Shown here: one piece after another, positions 17,161-27,115 of the stretch
Layout of the letters: every line of letters starts with the position of its first letter
How positions within the stretch are numbered: position 1 is the stretch's first letter
Origin: Bacteroidales bacterium UBA1035
GTDB lineage: Bacteria; Bacteroidota; Bacteroidia; Bacteroidales; Dysgonomonadaceae
Direction: 5' to 3'
DNA: 46,725 nucleotides
Assembly (NCBI GenBank): GCA_002316835.1
Contig: DCEG01000108.1
Location: forward strand, 18,256 to 64,980
Position numbers and translations under genes: made by a program
Notes under the pieces: generated by a model
The model's input: the letters and a program-made list of their open reading frames with translations, nothing else
Databases searched by the model: none
Told to the model about the DNA's origin: nothing

Positions 17161-20100
17161 ATGAATGAACACTTGAAAAAACGGATGGGAGCGAATACAT
17201 TCCTCGTCCCATCAGGATTATTAAAAACCTTAAAATTGTTTTTAATACTAATACTGTTTGTCTCACAAACTTTCGCAGGAAATGCTTCGGCACAATCTGT
17301 AAATGTGAAGCTCTTGTTAAACAAACCTACAGTTGCCGAAGTGGTTGAAAAGCTATCGGGACAAACCGGATACGAGTTTTCCTACGATGCCGAAATTCTT
17401 TCGCATCGTTTGCAAAAAAACGTATTGCTTGACGTGAAAAATGAGCGGATTGAAACTGTGCTTTCCCGCATTTTTACCGGTTCCGATGTTAGCTTCAGAG
17501 TAATGAACAACCGTGTTTTTCTGAAAAGCAATAAAACACCGGAAAGCGCTACTCAGGCAGAGTTAAGAACAGCACAACAACAAGGCAAAACCATTACAGG
17601 AACAATTATCGACGCCAACGGAGAGCCTGTAATTGGTGCAACAGTTGTAGTACAGGGAGATGCAGCAAGAGGAACTGTTACCGATATAGATGGGAACTAT
17701 ATTCTTTCCAACGTTCCCGAGAATGCCACGTTAGTTGTTTCCTACGTAGGAATGCAAACCCAAACAATTCCACTTTCCGGAAGAACATCTATTAACATAA
17801 CTTTAACTGAGGATACTGAGTTATTGGATGAGGTGGTTGTTGTGGGGTATGGAACCATGAAAAGAGAGAACCTTACCGGAGCGGTTACACAAGTAAAGAT
17901 GGAAGAGGTATTGGGCGACCGGCCTGTAAATAATGCCTGGGTAGCACTACAGGGTGCAATTCCTGGATTGACAATTTCCGGTGGCTCAACACCCGGGCAA
18001 GATAATAAAAATATAAATATTCGAGGTACACTTTCAATAAACGGAGGCTCGCCGTTAGTACTTATTGATAACGTGCCGGGTTCTTTAAATATGATTAACC
18101 CTGAGGATATTGAGTCGGTTTCCGTACTTAAGGATGCCGCTTCTTCCGCAATTTATGGTGCGCGTGCAGCTAATGGTGTGGTTTTAATTACAACGAAAAG
18201 GCCACGAAGCGGTTCGAGTTTTCAATTAAATTACAACAACAACTTTGGATTTTCAACCTCAATAAACAGACCTGAACAAGCACCTTTGACTGATTATTTC
18301 CAAGCATACAAAGATGCTGGTTTTAGTAATTCATACTGGTCTAATAGTCAAGATGTTACAAAATGGGCGCAATATGTACAAGATTATAAAAATAATCCAT
18401 CAGCGTTTCAAACAATTGGTGATGGAATTTACGTTGAAGACGGTATTCCATATTTCTTACACGAAAAAGATTTGTTTCAGAATGTTTTGACCGATGGCTT
18501 TTATAACAGTCACAACGTTTCAGCTTCAGGAGGAACGGAAAAAGTTCGTTACAGAATGGCAGGTGGTCTAAGTTCAGAAGATGGCCCGCTGATTACCGAC
18601 AAAGATTATTACAAAAGAACAAATATAAGCGCTTTTATATCAGCTGATATGACCAACTGGTTTACACAAGAGCTTGATATGCGTTATGCCCAAAGTCAAA
18701 AGACGATGCCTCAAGGAAGAGGCAACGACATTTACACGCTTCGTTTGATTAATTATTACCCTGAGGGTATTCTGCCGGGATCATTAACATTAAACGGAAA
18801 AGATCTACCGCTGTTTACGCCCAAGAATCTTTTACTTTATGGTAATACCAGCAAAACAGTTCGAAATAACCCACGCATTTTTTCAAAATCTATTTTTAAA
18901 CCGATGAATGATTTAGAGCTTGTTTTCGAATATACGTTTGACAGAGATGATTTTAATTACTCGTATTATACCGATAAATGGGAACATACCACCATTCAAC
19001 GTGCGGCAAGTGTTGCTCCGGCGAATGATGAATACACTCGTCAAAGGTATTATACAGATTATAATGCCATTAATGCTTATGCAACCTACTCCAAAAGTTT
19101 TGAAAATCATAATTTTAAAGTAATGGGAGGTTATAATCAGGAGTCAAGTTTCTATGAATTCATACAAAATAAGGTAAAAGATCAGGTGTCGTCCGTTATT
19201 CCCTCATTAGGAAACTCCACAGGAGAAATAACCAACGACGAAAGCTACTCGGAGTACACCATCCGAAGCGGTTTTTTCAGAGTCAACTATAACTATTTAG
19301 ACAAATACCTGTTAGAAGTTAACGGAAGATACGACGGCTCTTCTAAATTCCCGACCTCAAAACGATTCGGATTCTTTCCATCCGTTTCAGCCGGATGGCA
19401 ATTAGGGAAAGAAAATTTCATGAGTTTTTCAAACAAATGGCTCGATGAATTGAAATTGCGTGCATCGTGGGGAACAATCGGAAATCAGGCAATTAATCCT
19501 TATCAGTACACGCCTTCAATGGATATAAATAACTCAAATTCCATCTGGTTAATTGATGGAAAAAAAGTCACAACTATTGCATTGCCTGCACTTGTAAGCA
19601 GTACGTTTACATGGGAAACAGTTGAAACAATTGACCTTGGACTTGACTTTGCATTGTTGAATTACCGCTTGCGAGGCACTTTCGATTGGTACAAAAGAGA
19701 TACCAAAGGAATGCTTACCAGAGCGGGGGCATTGGAACTACCTGCTGTAGTGGGTGCAGAAGCACCGGCACAAAACGGTGCCGATATGCAAACCAAAGGA
19801 TGGGAATTTGGTATTTCGTGGAGAGACAATATCGGGAAAGTGGGTTATAATCTTGGATTTAACATATATGATCATCGTTCTTTTATTACTAAATTTGCTA
19901 ATGAAGCCGGTTTATTTTACGACAGAAATGAAGCACAAGAAGCTAAACGATATCGTGAAGGTATGGAATTGGGTGAAATTTGGGGATATCAGGCAGATGG
20001 ATATTATGAAGTTTCTGACTTTGCCGATCTTACATCATGGACACTTAAAGAAGGTGTCCCTTCAATACAAGGTGTAAATGTTCGTCCCGGAGACGTGAAA

Positions 20101-20733
20101 TTCAAAAACTTAAGAGACGATGAGAACAGTACAAACCGCATTGATCAAGGAGATAATACATTTGATAATCCGGGCGACAGAAGCATAATAGGTAATTCAA
20201 CGCCCCGATTTCAATATGGAGCTAACTTTGGAATTAATTACGAAGGTTTTGATTTAAGTGTTATGTTGCAAGGTGTTGGAAAACGGGATTACTGGATTGC
20301 CGGGCAAGCAATGTTCCCATTTGCCGGTTCCAGCGCTAGTGATGCTATCTTTAATCCTGTATATTACAATCAAATGGATTATTGGAAGCCGAAAAGCGAC
20401 GATCCTGCAAGTCCTGATTATATGATACCGCAAAATCCGAATGCTACTTATTATCGTCTTTATGGACAGGTTCAAAACGTTGGTTCAAATACACGTATTT
20501 CCGACAAGTTTTTGCAAAGTGGAGCTTATCTGAGAGTGAAAAATGTTACACTTTCTTATATGTTCCCCAAAACACTTATCCAAAAAATTCAACTCAGTCA
20601 GTTAAAGTTATTTGTTGGTGTGGAAAACCTGGCAACGTTTACAACATTGCCAAAGGGAACTGACCCTGAAAGAATGGGTTGGAATTATCCCTTCTATCGT
20701 ACGGTATCATTCGGAACAAGTGTTACATTTTAA
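17161..20733 (+). CDS. SusC-type TonB-dependent transducer with STN domain (PUL B)
   Basis: A 1190-residue outer-membrane transporter and signal transducer. The signal peptide ends near NASAQS (about 45). An STN domain follows (about 47-122: LLLNKPTVAEVVEKLSGQTG to NRVFLK), which passes ligand occupancy to FecR. A carboxypeptidase-D-like domain is at about 145-225 (GTIIDANGEPVIGATVVVQG), then ELLDEVVVVGYGTMKRENLTGAV, a plug with SVSVLKDAASSAIYGARAANG, and the barrel ending SFGTSVTF. The ATG at 17161 is the first in frame; one at 17185 would also keep the signal. With the sigma and FecR genes upstream this forms a complete regulated-import module. Confidence 0.95.
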   Translation: MNEHLKKRMGANTFLVPSGLLKTLKLFLILILFVSQTFAGNASAQSVNVKLLLNKPTVAEVVEKLSGQTGYEFSYDAEILSHRLQKNVLLDVKNERIETVLSRIFTGSDVSFRVMNNRVFLKSNKTPESATQAELRTAQQQGKTITGTIIDANGEPVIGATVVVQGDAARGTVTDIDGNYILSNVPENATLVVSYVGMQTQTIPLSGRTSINITLTEDTELLDEVVVVGYGTMKRENLTGAVTQVKMEEVLGDRPVNNAWVALQGAIPGLTISGGSTPGQDNKNINIRGTLSINGGSPLVLIDNVPGSLNMINPEDIESVSVLKDAASSAIYGARAANGVVLITTKRPRSGSSFQLNYNNNFGFSTSINRPEQAPLTDYFQAYKDAGFSNSYWSNSQDVTKWAQYVQDYKNNPSAFQTIGDGIYVEDGIPYFLHEKDLFQNVLTDGFYNSHNVSASGGTEKVRYRMAGGLSSEDGPLITDKDYYKRTNISAFISADMTNWFTQELDMRYAQSQKTMPQGRGNDIYTLRLINYYPEGILPGSLTLNGKDLPLFTPKNLLLYGNTSKTVRNNPRIFSKSIFKPMNDLELVFEYTFDRDDFNYSYYTDKWEHTTIQRAASVAPANDEYTRQRYYTDYNAINAYATYSKSFENHNFKVMGGYNQESSFYEFIQNKVKDQVSSVIPSLGNSTGEITNDESYSEYTIRSGFFRVNYNYLDKYLLEVNGRYDGSSKFPTSKRFGFFPSVSAGWQLGKENFMSFSNKWLDELKLRASWGTIGNQAINPYQYTPSMDINNSNSIWLIDGKKVTTIALPALVSSTFTWETVETIDLGLDFALLNYRLRGTFDWYKRDTKGMLTRAGALELPAVVGAEAPAQNGADMQTKGWEFGISWRDNIGKVGYNLGFNIYDHRSFITKFANEAGLFYDRNEAQEAKRYREGMELGEIWGYQADGYYEVSDFADLTSWTLKEGVPSIQGVNVRPGDVKFKNLRDDENSTNRIDQGDNTFDNPGDRSIIGNSTPRFQYGANFGINYEGFDLSVMLQGVGKRDYWIAGQAMFPFAGSSASDAIFNPVYYNQMDYWKPKSDDPASPDYMIPQNPNATYYRLYGQVQNVGSNTRISDKFLQSGAYLRVKNVTLSYMFPKTLIQKIQLSQLKLFVGVENLATFTTLPKGTDPERMGWNYPFYRTVSFGTSVTF

Positions 20734-20749
20734 TTAAAGATACAGAACA

Positions 20750-22645
20750 ATGAAAAAATACATCATATTATTAATAATTGCGGTTTCGGTGATCGCTTGT
20801 AACGATGACTTTCTAGAAAAGAAACCCAAAACATCTCTCACGGAAGATAATGCTTTTGAAACCTATGATAATTTTAAAGCATTTGCATTTCCATTGTATG
20901 AAATGTTCATAAACAACACAATAGCAACTTCTCATAATAATAGTTTTGCTCAAAATGGTCCTTATCAGGGTGATGTGAAAGCAGGTTATTTGACTACACG
21001 ATTTGATTACAACCCTTATGCTTTTCAAACAATTTCAACTGCATCTACAGGAAATGGTTGGAATTTTGGATATATAAGAAGAGTCAATATAATGCTCTCT
21101 AACATTAGTGGTGCCGAAAGACTTACACAACAAGAAAAAGATCATTGGCGTTCGGTCGGATATTTCTTTCATTCATACTGGTATATGGAATTAATAAATC
21201 GATTTGGCGATGTACCCTGGGTCACAAGTGTTTTTAATGAAACATCTGAAGAAGCATACGGCCCAAGAGTAAAAAGAACAGTAGTAGCAGATTCTGTGTT
21301 GGCTAGATTGCAATGGGCTGAAAAAAATATAGGTAACTTCGAAAATAGAAATGGAAGTAATACCATAAAATTAGATGTGGTTCTTGCGGCGTTATCCCGG
21401 TTTACACTTAGAGAAGGGACATGGCGAAAATATCATGGTTTAGGAGAGTACGATAAATATTTTGCCGAATGTGCTCGTGTATCAGAGTTGTTGATGGGAA
21501 AATATCCCACATTGTACTCGGGTGTGGACGGTCAACCTGCAGCCGGTTATGGCGAAATGTGGACTACGGAAGATTTAAGTAAAGTTCCGGGAATAATTTT
21601 ATATAAAGAATATAAGGAGGCTATTTTGACTCACAATAATGGACACGTAGAGCACACGTCATCTCATATAATTGAAATGCCTCAGCACACGGTGGACATG
21701 TATTTATTGAATGACGGTAAAACAATCGATCGTTCTCCTTTATACGCCGGAGATAAAGACCCGTATTCTACTTACAGAAACAGAGATCCGCGTATGTATC
21801 ATACCATTATGCCGCCATTTAGAGTAAAAGCCGGAAAAGGTGATTATGCAACGTGGTCATTTACTACAAACCTTGCAGATCGGGAATATATTGACATCAT
21901 GGGTATTAATTCATCAACTTCAAATCCGGGTGTTGGGATGAAAAGACTGCCGGTACAAAACTGGGGAGCAAGTCTATTGGCTTATGCTCCAAACCTGCAA
22001 AATGGCATTGCTGCACAAGGGACTAAAGCAGCTGCTTTTGTTGCGGCACGCTCCGGTTATTATGTATGGAAACATTGGAGTAATTGGGAAACAAATTTCA
22101 ATAATGGTGCACTGAATACGTCCGATAAACCTATTTTTAAAATAGAGGAAATATTGTTGAATTACGCTGAATGTAAATGGGAGCAAGGGCAATTTGATCA
22201 GGGAGTTGCAGACAGAACCATTAACAAGCTTCGTAAAAGAGCCGGAGTGGCTGACATGAAGATAGCAGAAATTGATGCAAGTTTTGACCCTAAAAGAGAT
22301 CCAAATGTAAATCCTGTTCTTTGGGAAATTCGTAGAGAAAGAATAGTCGAATTGATGGGTGAGGGTTTCGGATTCGATGACATACGCCGCTGGAAAGTTG
22401 CTCCGTGGTTTGTAAATAAGCAACAATTAGGTATGTGGATACAACAATCCAAAGTAACTGAATCACTCTGGGATGAAAATACGCATTTACCCACAAAATC
22501 TAAAACTGAAGGCTATATTTATCTTTGGGCAGACCCATTGAAAGAAGGTAAAGGCTGGTTAGATAAATATTATCTGTATCAAGTTCCAACGGATGAAATA
22601 GTATTAAATCCTGCTTTAGCACCTAACAACCCGGGTTGGGAGTAA
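20750..22645 (+). CDS. SusD-type glycan-binding lipoprotein (PUL B)
   Basis: A 631-residue SusD-like protein, longer than its PUL A counterpart (526). The signal ends in VIAC (lipid Cys17) followed by NDDFLEKKP, a good match to the acidic surface-export signal. SusD traits include the N-terminal FLEKKPKTSLTEDNAF, HSYWYMELINRFGDVPWV, a TPR-like ILLNYAECKWEQG, the region IRRERIVELMGEGFGFDDIRRW and the C-terminal VPTDEIVLNPALAPNNPGWE. It begins 16 bp after susC. The extra length is spread through the central ligand-facing region, suggesting a large or charged ligand. A hairpin separates it from the sulfatases. Confidence 0.94.
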   Translation: MKKYIILLIIAVSVIACNDDFLEKKPKTSLTEDNAFETYDNFKAFAFPLYEMFINNTIATSHNNSFAQNGPYQGDVKAGYLTTRFDYNPYAFQTISTASTGNGWNFGYIRRVNIMLSNISGAERLTQQEKDHWRSVGYFFHSYWYMELINRFGDVPWVTSVFNETSEEAYGPRVKRTVVADSVLARLQWAEKNIGNFENRNGSNTIKLDVVLAALSRFTLREGTWRKYHGLGEYDKYFAECARVSELLMGKYPTLYSGVDGQPAAGYGEMWTTEDLSKVPGIILYKEYKEAILTHNNGHVEHTSSHIIEMPQHTVDMYLLNDGKTIDRSPLYAGDKDPYSTYRNRDPRMYHTIMPPFRVKAGKGDYATWSFTTNLADREYIDIMGINSSTSNPGVGMKRLPVQNWGASLLAYAPNLQNGIAAQGTKAAAFVAARSGYYVWKHWSNWETNFNNGALNTSDKPIFKIEEILLNYAECKWEQGQFDQGVADRTINKLRKRAGVADMKIAEIDASFDPKRDPNVNPVLWEIRRERIVELMGEGFGFDDIRRWKVAPWFVNKQQLGMWIQQSKVTESLWDENTHLPTKSKTEGYIYLWADPLKEGKGWLDKYYLYQVPTDEIVLNPALAPNNPGWE

Positions 22646-22670
22646 AAAATCACGATTTTTTGTTATTTTA

Positions 22671-22701
22671 GAAGATAATGCGATTTTGTCGCATTATCTT
22701 C
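22671..22701. terminator. Hairpin between susD and the sulfatase block
   Basis: Perfect 13-bp arms, 22671-22683 and 22689-22701, flank a 5-nt loop TTTTG, and an AT-rich tract with short T runs follows. It is 25 bp past the susD stop and 16 bp before the first sulfatase ATG. It may reduce read-through so that import proteins exceed enzymes, or protect the susCD mRNA 3' end. Confidence 0.65.
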
Positions 22702-22717
22702 AATTTAATTTTCGATA

Positions 22718-24139
22718 ATGGCAATCAATAAATTACTTGTCGGTTTTTTTGCAACTGGTCTGTGTTTTTCTACAACTGCCCAAAATCAAAAACCAAACAT
22801 TGTCTTCATTCTTGCTGATGATTTAGGTTGGACGGACTTGGGCTGTATGGGAAGTGATTTTTATGAAACACCCAATATCGATAAATTGCGAAGCAATGGC
22901 ATGCTTTTCACGCGAGCCTACACTAATGCAGCCAATTCTGCTCCATCGCGAGCGAGTATTCTCACCGGATTATATACACCGCGTCATAGGATCTACACGG
23001 TGAATCCTCCTGACAGAGGAAAAACGGAAAACCGAAAACTAATTCCATTGTCCAACAAAGATGTGTTGGATACCACATTTGTGACATTTCCCAAATTACT
23101 TCAGGCAAACGGTTATCGCACCATTCATATTGGCAAATGGCATCTGGGCAACGACGAGAACCAAACCGGTCCGTTAGCGAATGGTTTCGATGTAAATATC
23201 GGCGGAACACATACCGGAACGCCATATTCTTATTATTATCCGTTTTGTGATCAAGACGGAAAATGTCTTCCAAATCTTGATTTGTCAGATTCAACTTATC
23301 GGTATTTGACCGATAGATTAACGCAGGAAGCCATAAACCATATAAAGCTTAGCAAAGAAAAACCTTTCTTTTTATATTTGGCACACTACGCGGTGCATAC
23401 CCCGTTGCAGGCAAAAGCTGAAAAAGAGAAAAAATACAAGCAGAAAGTTCTCGGAAAGCGGCATAATAATACCACATATGCAGCTATGATTGAGAGTTTG
23501 GATGAAAGCGTGGGGAGAATTGTCGAAACCCTCAAAGAAGAGAACAAATTAGAGAACACACTTATTGTTTTTCTCTCGGACAATGGAGGAATGCTCGCCG
23601 GAATTTCTAACAATTATTTTTTGAGAGGCGGAAAAGGTATGCCTTACGAAGGTGGAAATCGGGTGCCGCTAATAATTTCTTATGGTAATAAAATTGAGAA
23701 AAACAGCACTTCGGATGTTCCAGTGATGGGTGCAGATTTATTTCCCACTTTTCTCGATATTGCCAACGTAAAAACTGAAGTGAAGACCGATGGTAAATCG
23801 TTGAATAATATATTATCCCAAAGAGAATCAACGGAAACAAATAAACGCCCTCTCTACTTCTATTTTCCCGCCTATCTGGAATCTTACGGCGATGAAAACA
23901 GTTTTCGGGCAACACCTTTCGCTACAATTATTTCAGAAAATTGGAAACTGATTTATTTTTTCGAAGATGGCCATTCAGAACTTTATAATCTGAAAAAAGA
24001 CATCAGTGAATCCATCGATTATTCTCAAACCAATAAAGGAAAGGCACAAAAAATGCGTAATAAACTCTATAAGTGGATGAATCGAGTGAATGCGCCCACT
24101 CAATTTCAACAAAATCCACTATTTATGAAAAAGAACTAA
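22718..24139 (+). CDS. S1-family sulfatase, Ser-type, periplasmic (1 of 4)
   Basis: A 473-residue formylglycine-dependent sulfatase that hydrolyses sulfate esters. A signal peptide is cleaved near STTAQN (about 21). Metal-binding Asp34-Asp35 (LADDLGW) and the maturation motif S74-A-P-S-R begin the active site. Ser74 should be converted to formylglycine by an anaerobic sulfatase-maturating enzyme (anSME), which is not in the window. GKWHLG and FLSDNGG provide further active-site residues. The sequence also has a C-terminal sub-domain (ENWKLIYFFEDGHSELYNLKKD). It leads a run of four sulfatases and is followed 6 bp later by the second. The sulfated position and sugar are not predictable here. 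Confidence 0.93.
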   Translation: MAINKLLVGFFATGLCFSTTAQNQKPNIVFILADDLGWTDLGCMGSDFYETPNIDKLRSNGMLFTRAYTNAANSAPSRASILTGLYTPRHRIYTVNPPDRGKTENRKLIPLSNKDVLDTTFVTFPKLLQANGYRTIHIGKWHLGNDENQTGPLANGFDVNIGGTHTGTPYSYYYPFCDQDGKCLPNLDLSDSTYRYLTDRLTQEAINHIKLSKEKPFFLYLAHYAVHTPLQAKAEKEKKYKQKVLGKRHNNTTYAAMIESLDESVGRIVETLKEENKLENTLIVFLSDNGGMLAGISNNYFLRGGKGMPYEGGNRVPLIISYGNKIEKNSTSDVPVMGADLFPTFLDIANVKTEVKTDGKSLNNILSQRESTETNKRPLYFYFPAYLESYGDENSFRATPFATIISENWKLIYFFEDGHSELYNLKKDISESIDYSQTNKGKAQKMRNKLYKWMNRVNAPTQFQQNPLFMKKN

Positions 24140-24145
24140 TTCATT

Positions 24146-25642
24146 ATGGATACAAAAATCAAAACACTTTCTATTGGGCTGGCCGCTTTGGGTTCGCTTT
24201 ATGCTCAACAAAAAACCAACATCATCTACATCCTCGCCGATGATCTCGGTTACGCCGATTTGGGATGTTACGGTCAACAAAAAATTGAAACGCCCAATAT
24301 TGACCAATTGGCTCGCGAGGGCATTCGTTTCACGCAACATTATTCCGGTTCGCCGGTTTCCGCACCGTCGCGCGGTGTATTGCTTACCGGGAAGCACAGC
24401 GGGCATGCATATATACGCGGTAACGACGAAATGCGGGAGCGCGGTGAGGTCTGGAGCCACGAGGCCATGCTCGCAGATTCAACTCTGGAAGGACAACGAT
24501 CGTTGCCCACCGGGACGGTTACATTTCCCAAAATGCTGCAAAAAGCAGGATATACCACCGCCATGGTGGGTAAATGGGGATTGGGTTATCCCGGCTCCGA
24601 AGGCACACCCAACAAAATGGGTTTCGATTTCTTTTACGGATACAACTGTCAGCGTCAGGCACACACGTATTATCCGCCGTTTCTCTATCGGAACGAAAGC
24701 CGGGAATACTTGCAAAACAAATTGTTGCCACCGCATACTTTGCTCGACAAAGGTGCTGATCCGATGCTTGAGTCAAGTTACAGTAAATATACGCAGCAAC
24801 AATATTCACCCGACTTGATGTTATCGGAAATTCAATCGTTTGTCAAACAAAACAAAAATAACCCGTTTTTGCTGATGTGGACAACACCCGTGCCTCACGT
24901 TCCGCTGCAAGCACCTCAAAAATGGATAGATCACTACGTGAAAAAGTTTAGTGACGAGAAACCCTATCTGGGCGAATCGGGATATTTCCCCACACGGTAC
25001 CCACGAGCTACCTACGCGGCAATGATAAGCTATTTCGATGAGCAAGTCGGTCAACTTATTGCACAATTGAAAGAACTCGGGGTTTACGAAAATACACTCA
25101 TTATTTTCACCAGCGACAACGGGCCTTCATTCAATGGTGGAGCAGATTCACCCTGGTTTAACAGTGCACATCCGTTTAAAAGCGAGTTTGGATGGGGAAA
25201 AACTTCGTTGAGAGAAGGCGGAATTCGTGTACCGATGATTGCTACCTGGCAAGGAAAAATTAAAGCAGGAACAACAACCGATCACATTTCCGCCTTTTGG
25301 GACGTTATGCCCACTTTTGCCCAAATTGCAGGAGTGAAAGATAATGTTTCAGACGGTATCAGCTTTTTACCAACGTTATTGGGCAAGAAACAGAAAAAAC
25401 ATAAATATCTGTATTGGGAGTTTCCGGAAAACGAAGGCGTAAAAGCTATTCGGATGGGAAAATGGAAAGGATATATCGGTAACATCAAGGAAGGAAATAA
25501 CACGATGGAATTGTACGACTTGGAAGCAGATCTCCGTGAGCAACACAATTTGGCTTCAAGATATCCTCATATCGTACGTAAATTGTACAAAAAAATGAAA
25601 GAGGCACACGTTGAGCCTGAAATAGAGAAGTTTAAAATGTAA
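24146..25642 (+). CDS. S1-family sulfatase, Ser-type, periplasmic (2 of 4)
   Basis: A 498-residue sulfatase. The signal peptide ends at SLYAQQ (about 20). The active site has Asp32-Asp33 (LADDLGYADLGCYG), S72-A-P-S-R as formylglycine motif, VGKWGLG with Trp-Gly where many family members have Trp-His, and FTSDNGPSFNGG. The C-terminal sub-domain has MGKWKGYIGN and MELYDLEADLREQHNLA. The N-terminal 75 residues strongly resemble those of the next sulfatase, pointing to tandem duplication. Start ATG 24146 is 6 bp after the previous stop, so translation is probably coupled. Confidence 0.93.
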   Translation: MDTKIKTLSIGLAALGSLYAQQKTNIIYILADDLGYADLGCYGQQKIETPNIDQLAREGIRFTQHYSGSPVSAPSRGVLLTGKHSGHAYIRGNDEMRERGEVWSHEAMLADSTLEGQRSLPTGTVTFPKMLQKAGYTTAMVGKWGLGYPGSEGTPNKMGFDFFYGYNCQRQAHTYYPPFLYRNESREYLQNKLLPPHTLLDKGADPMLESSYSKYTQQQYSPDLMLSEIQSFVKQNKNNPFLLMWTTPVPHVPLQAPQKWIDHYVKKFSDEKPYLGESGYFPTRYPRATYAAMISYFDEQVGQLIAQLKELGVYENTLIIFTSDNGPSFNGGADSPWFNSAHPFKSEFGWGKTSLREGGIRVPMIATWQGKIKAGTTTDHISAFWDVMPTFAQIAGVKDNVSDGISFLPTLLGKKQKKHKYLYWEFPENEGVKAIRMGKWKGYIGNIKEGNNTMELYDLEADLREQHNLASRYPHIVRKLYKKMKEAHVEPEIEKFKM

Positions 25643-25672
25643 TTATTTAACTGCATTTTCGTCTGAATTCTT

Positions 25673-25680
25673 TATATTTG
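25673..25680 (+). promoter_or_regulatory. -7-like element before sulfatase 3
   Basis: TATATTTG matches TAnnTTTG in the 60-bp gap between sulfatases 2 and 3. No clear -33 partner is present at 19-21 bp, so an internal promoter is only possible. Confidence 0.3.
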
Positions 25681-25702
25681 GACTTTCTAAATAAAATTAG
25701 AC

Positions 25703-27103
25703 ATGTATACCAAATTCAGGACACTCGCCTTAGGATTAACGGCTTTTACTGCACTTAACGCTCAACAAAAACCGAACGTTGTTTTTATTATTACGGATGA
25801 TTTGGGTTATGGTGATTTAAGTTGTTACGGACAGGAAAAGTTTCAAACGCCCAATATCGATCGTTTGGCGCTCAACGGAACCCGATTCACCCGTACGTAT
25901 TCGGGAACAACCGTAAGCGCACCTTCCCGTGCCAGTTTGATGACCGGCCTTCACACAGGTCATACTCCAATCCGGGGCAATAGGGAGATGAAGCCTGAAG
26001 GACAGTTCCCGCTTCCGGCAAATACGCGCACACTGTTTCACGTTTTTAAAGATGCCGGTTATGTTACCGGAGCTTTTGGCAAATGGGGATTGGGTTCTCC
26101 TGCGTCGAGCGGCGATCCCAATAATCAGGGTGTAGATGAATTTTATGGTTTCAACTGCCAGGGATTAGCCCATAATTATTATCCGGACCACTTGTGGCAC
26201 AACCAAAAACGAATAGATTTGCCCGAAAATGATAACGGTAAGTTTGGCGCCTACGCTCAGGATCTAATTCAGAAAGAAACGTTAAACTTTATAGATAAAA
26301 ATAAGAATAATCCATTTTTTCTGTTTGCTCCAATCATTCTTCCACATGCTGAATTAATCGTTCCCGAGGATTCCATTATTCAGCAGTTTCGGGGAAAATT
26401 TCCTGAAACGCCCTATAAGGGTGTCGATGATGGCCCTACCTATAGAAAAGGGGGATATGGGTCGCAAGACCATCCACGTGCCACACACGCTGCAATGGTA
26501 AAGCGGATTGATGTGTATGTGGGGCAGATTATAGAAAAATTGAAAGCCGAAGGAATTTACGATAACACGCTGATTATCTTCACAAGCGATAACGGGCCTC
26601 ATCGTGAAGGCGGTGGTGATCCCGATTTCTTCAACAGCAACGGAATTTATCGCGGCTACAAACGTGATTTATACGAGGGTGGAATTCGTGTTCCAACGAT
26701 CATTTCATGGAAAGGTAAAGTTTCTGCCGGAGTCGAAAGCAATTTTGCTTTTGCATTTTGGGATTATATGCCTACGTTTGCCGAACTATTACAGCAGCCA
26801 TATCCCAAAAATACCGATGGTATAAGTATTTTGCCTGCGTTATTAAACAAAAACGGCCAAAAAAGTCGTGACTTTTTCTATTTCGAGTTTCTTGAAATGG
26901 ACGGAAAGCAAGCTGTTATTCAGGGAGATTGGAAACTGCTGCACCAAAGTATTCGTAAGAAACCGACTTTTGAGCTTTACAATTTAGCTTCCGACCCATC
27001 GGAAAATCATAACATCATCTCGCTGTATCCTGAAAAAGCGGAAGAGTTGAAAAAGATTATGAATTGTGCCAGGACGGATGATCCGAATTGGAAATTATTT
27101 TAA
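25703..27103 (+). CDS. S1-family sulfatase, Ser-type, periplasmic (3 of 4)
   Basis: A 466-residue sulfatase. The signal peptide ends at LNAQQ (about 20). The active site has Asp32-Asp33 (ITDDLGYGDLSCYG), S72-A-P-S-R, FGKWGLG and FTSDNGPHREGG. The sub-domain has GDWKLLHQS and FELYNLASDPSENHN. It shares with sulfatase 2 the spacing of every motif, the GKWGLG variant and the phrase EFYGFNCQG/FFYGYNCQR, so the two are probably paralogues with related substrates. The 60-bp upstream gap is the largest within the sulfatase block. Confidence 0.93.
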   Translation: MYTKFRTLALGLTAFTALNAQQKPNVVFIITDDLGYGDLSCYGQEKFQTPNIDRLALNGTRFTRTYSGTTVSAPSRASLMTGLHTGHTPIRGNREMKPEGQFPLPANTRTLFHVFKDAGYVTGAFGKWGLGSPASSGDPNNQGVDEFYGFNCQGLAHNYYPDHLWHNQKRIDLPENDNGKFGAYAQDLIQKETLNFIDKNKNNPFFLFAPIILPHAELIVPEDSIIQQFRGKFPETPYKGVDDGPTYRKGGYGSQDHPRATHAAMVKRIDVYVGQIIEKLKAEGIYDNTLIIFTSDNGPHREGGGDPDFFNSNGIYRGYKRDLYEGGIRVPTIISWKGKVSAGVESNFAFAFWDYMPTFAELLQQPYPKNTDGISILPALLNKNGQKSRDFFYFEFLEMDGKQAVIQGDWKLLHQSIRKKPTFELYNLASDPSENHNIISLYPEKAEELKKIMNCARTDDPNWKLF

Positions 27104-27115
27104 AAATCTAATAAA

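Noticed and set aside
24174..24818. A 214-codon plus-strand frame overlapping sulfatase 2
   Set aside because: It is the +1 shadow of the sulfatase gene; the sulfatase frame has complete catalytic motifs, this one has none and is odd in composition.
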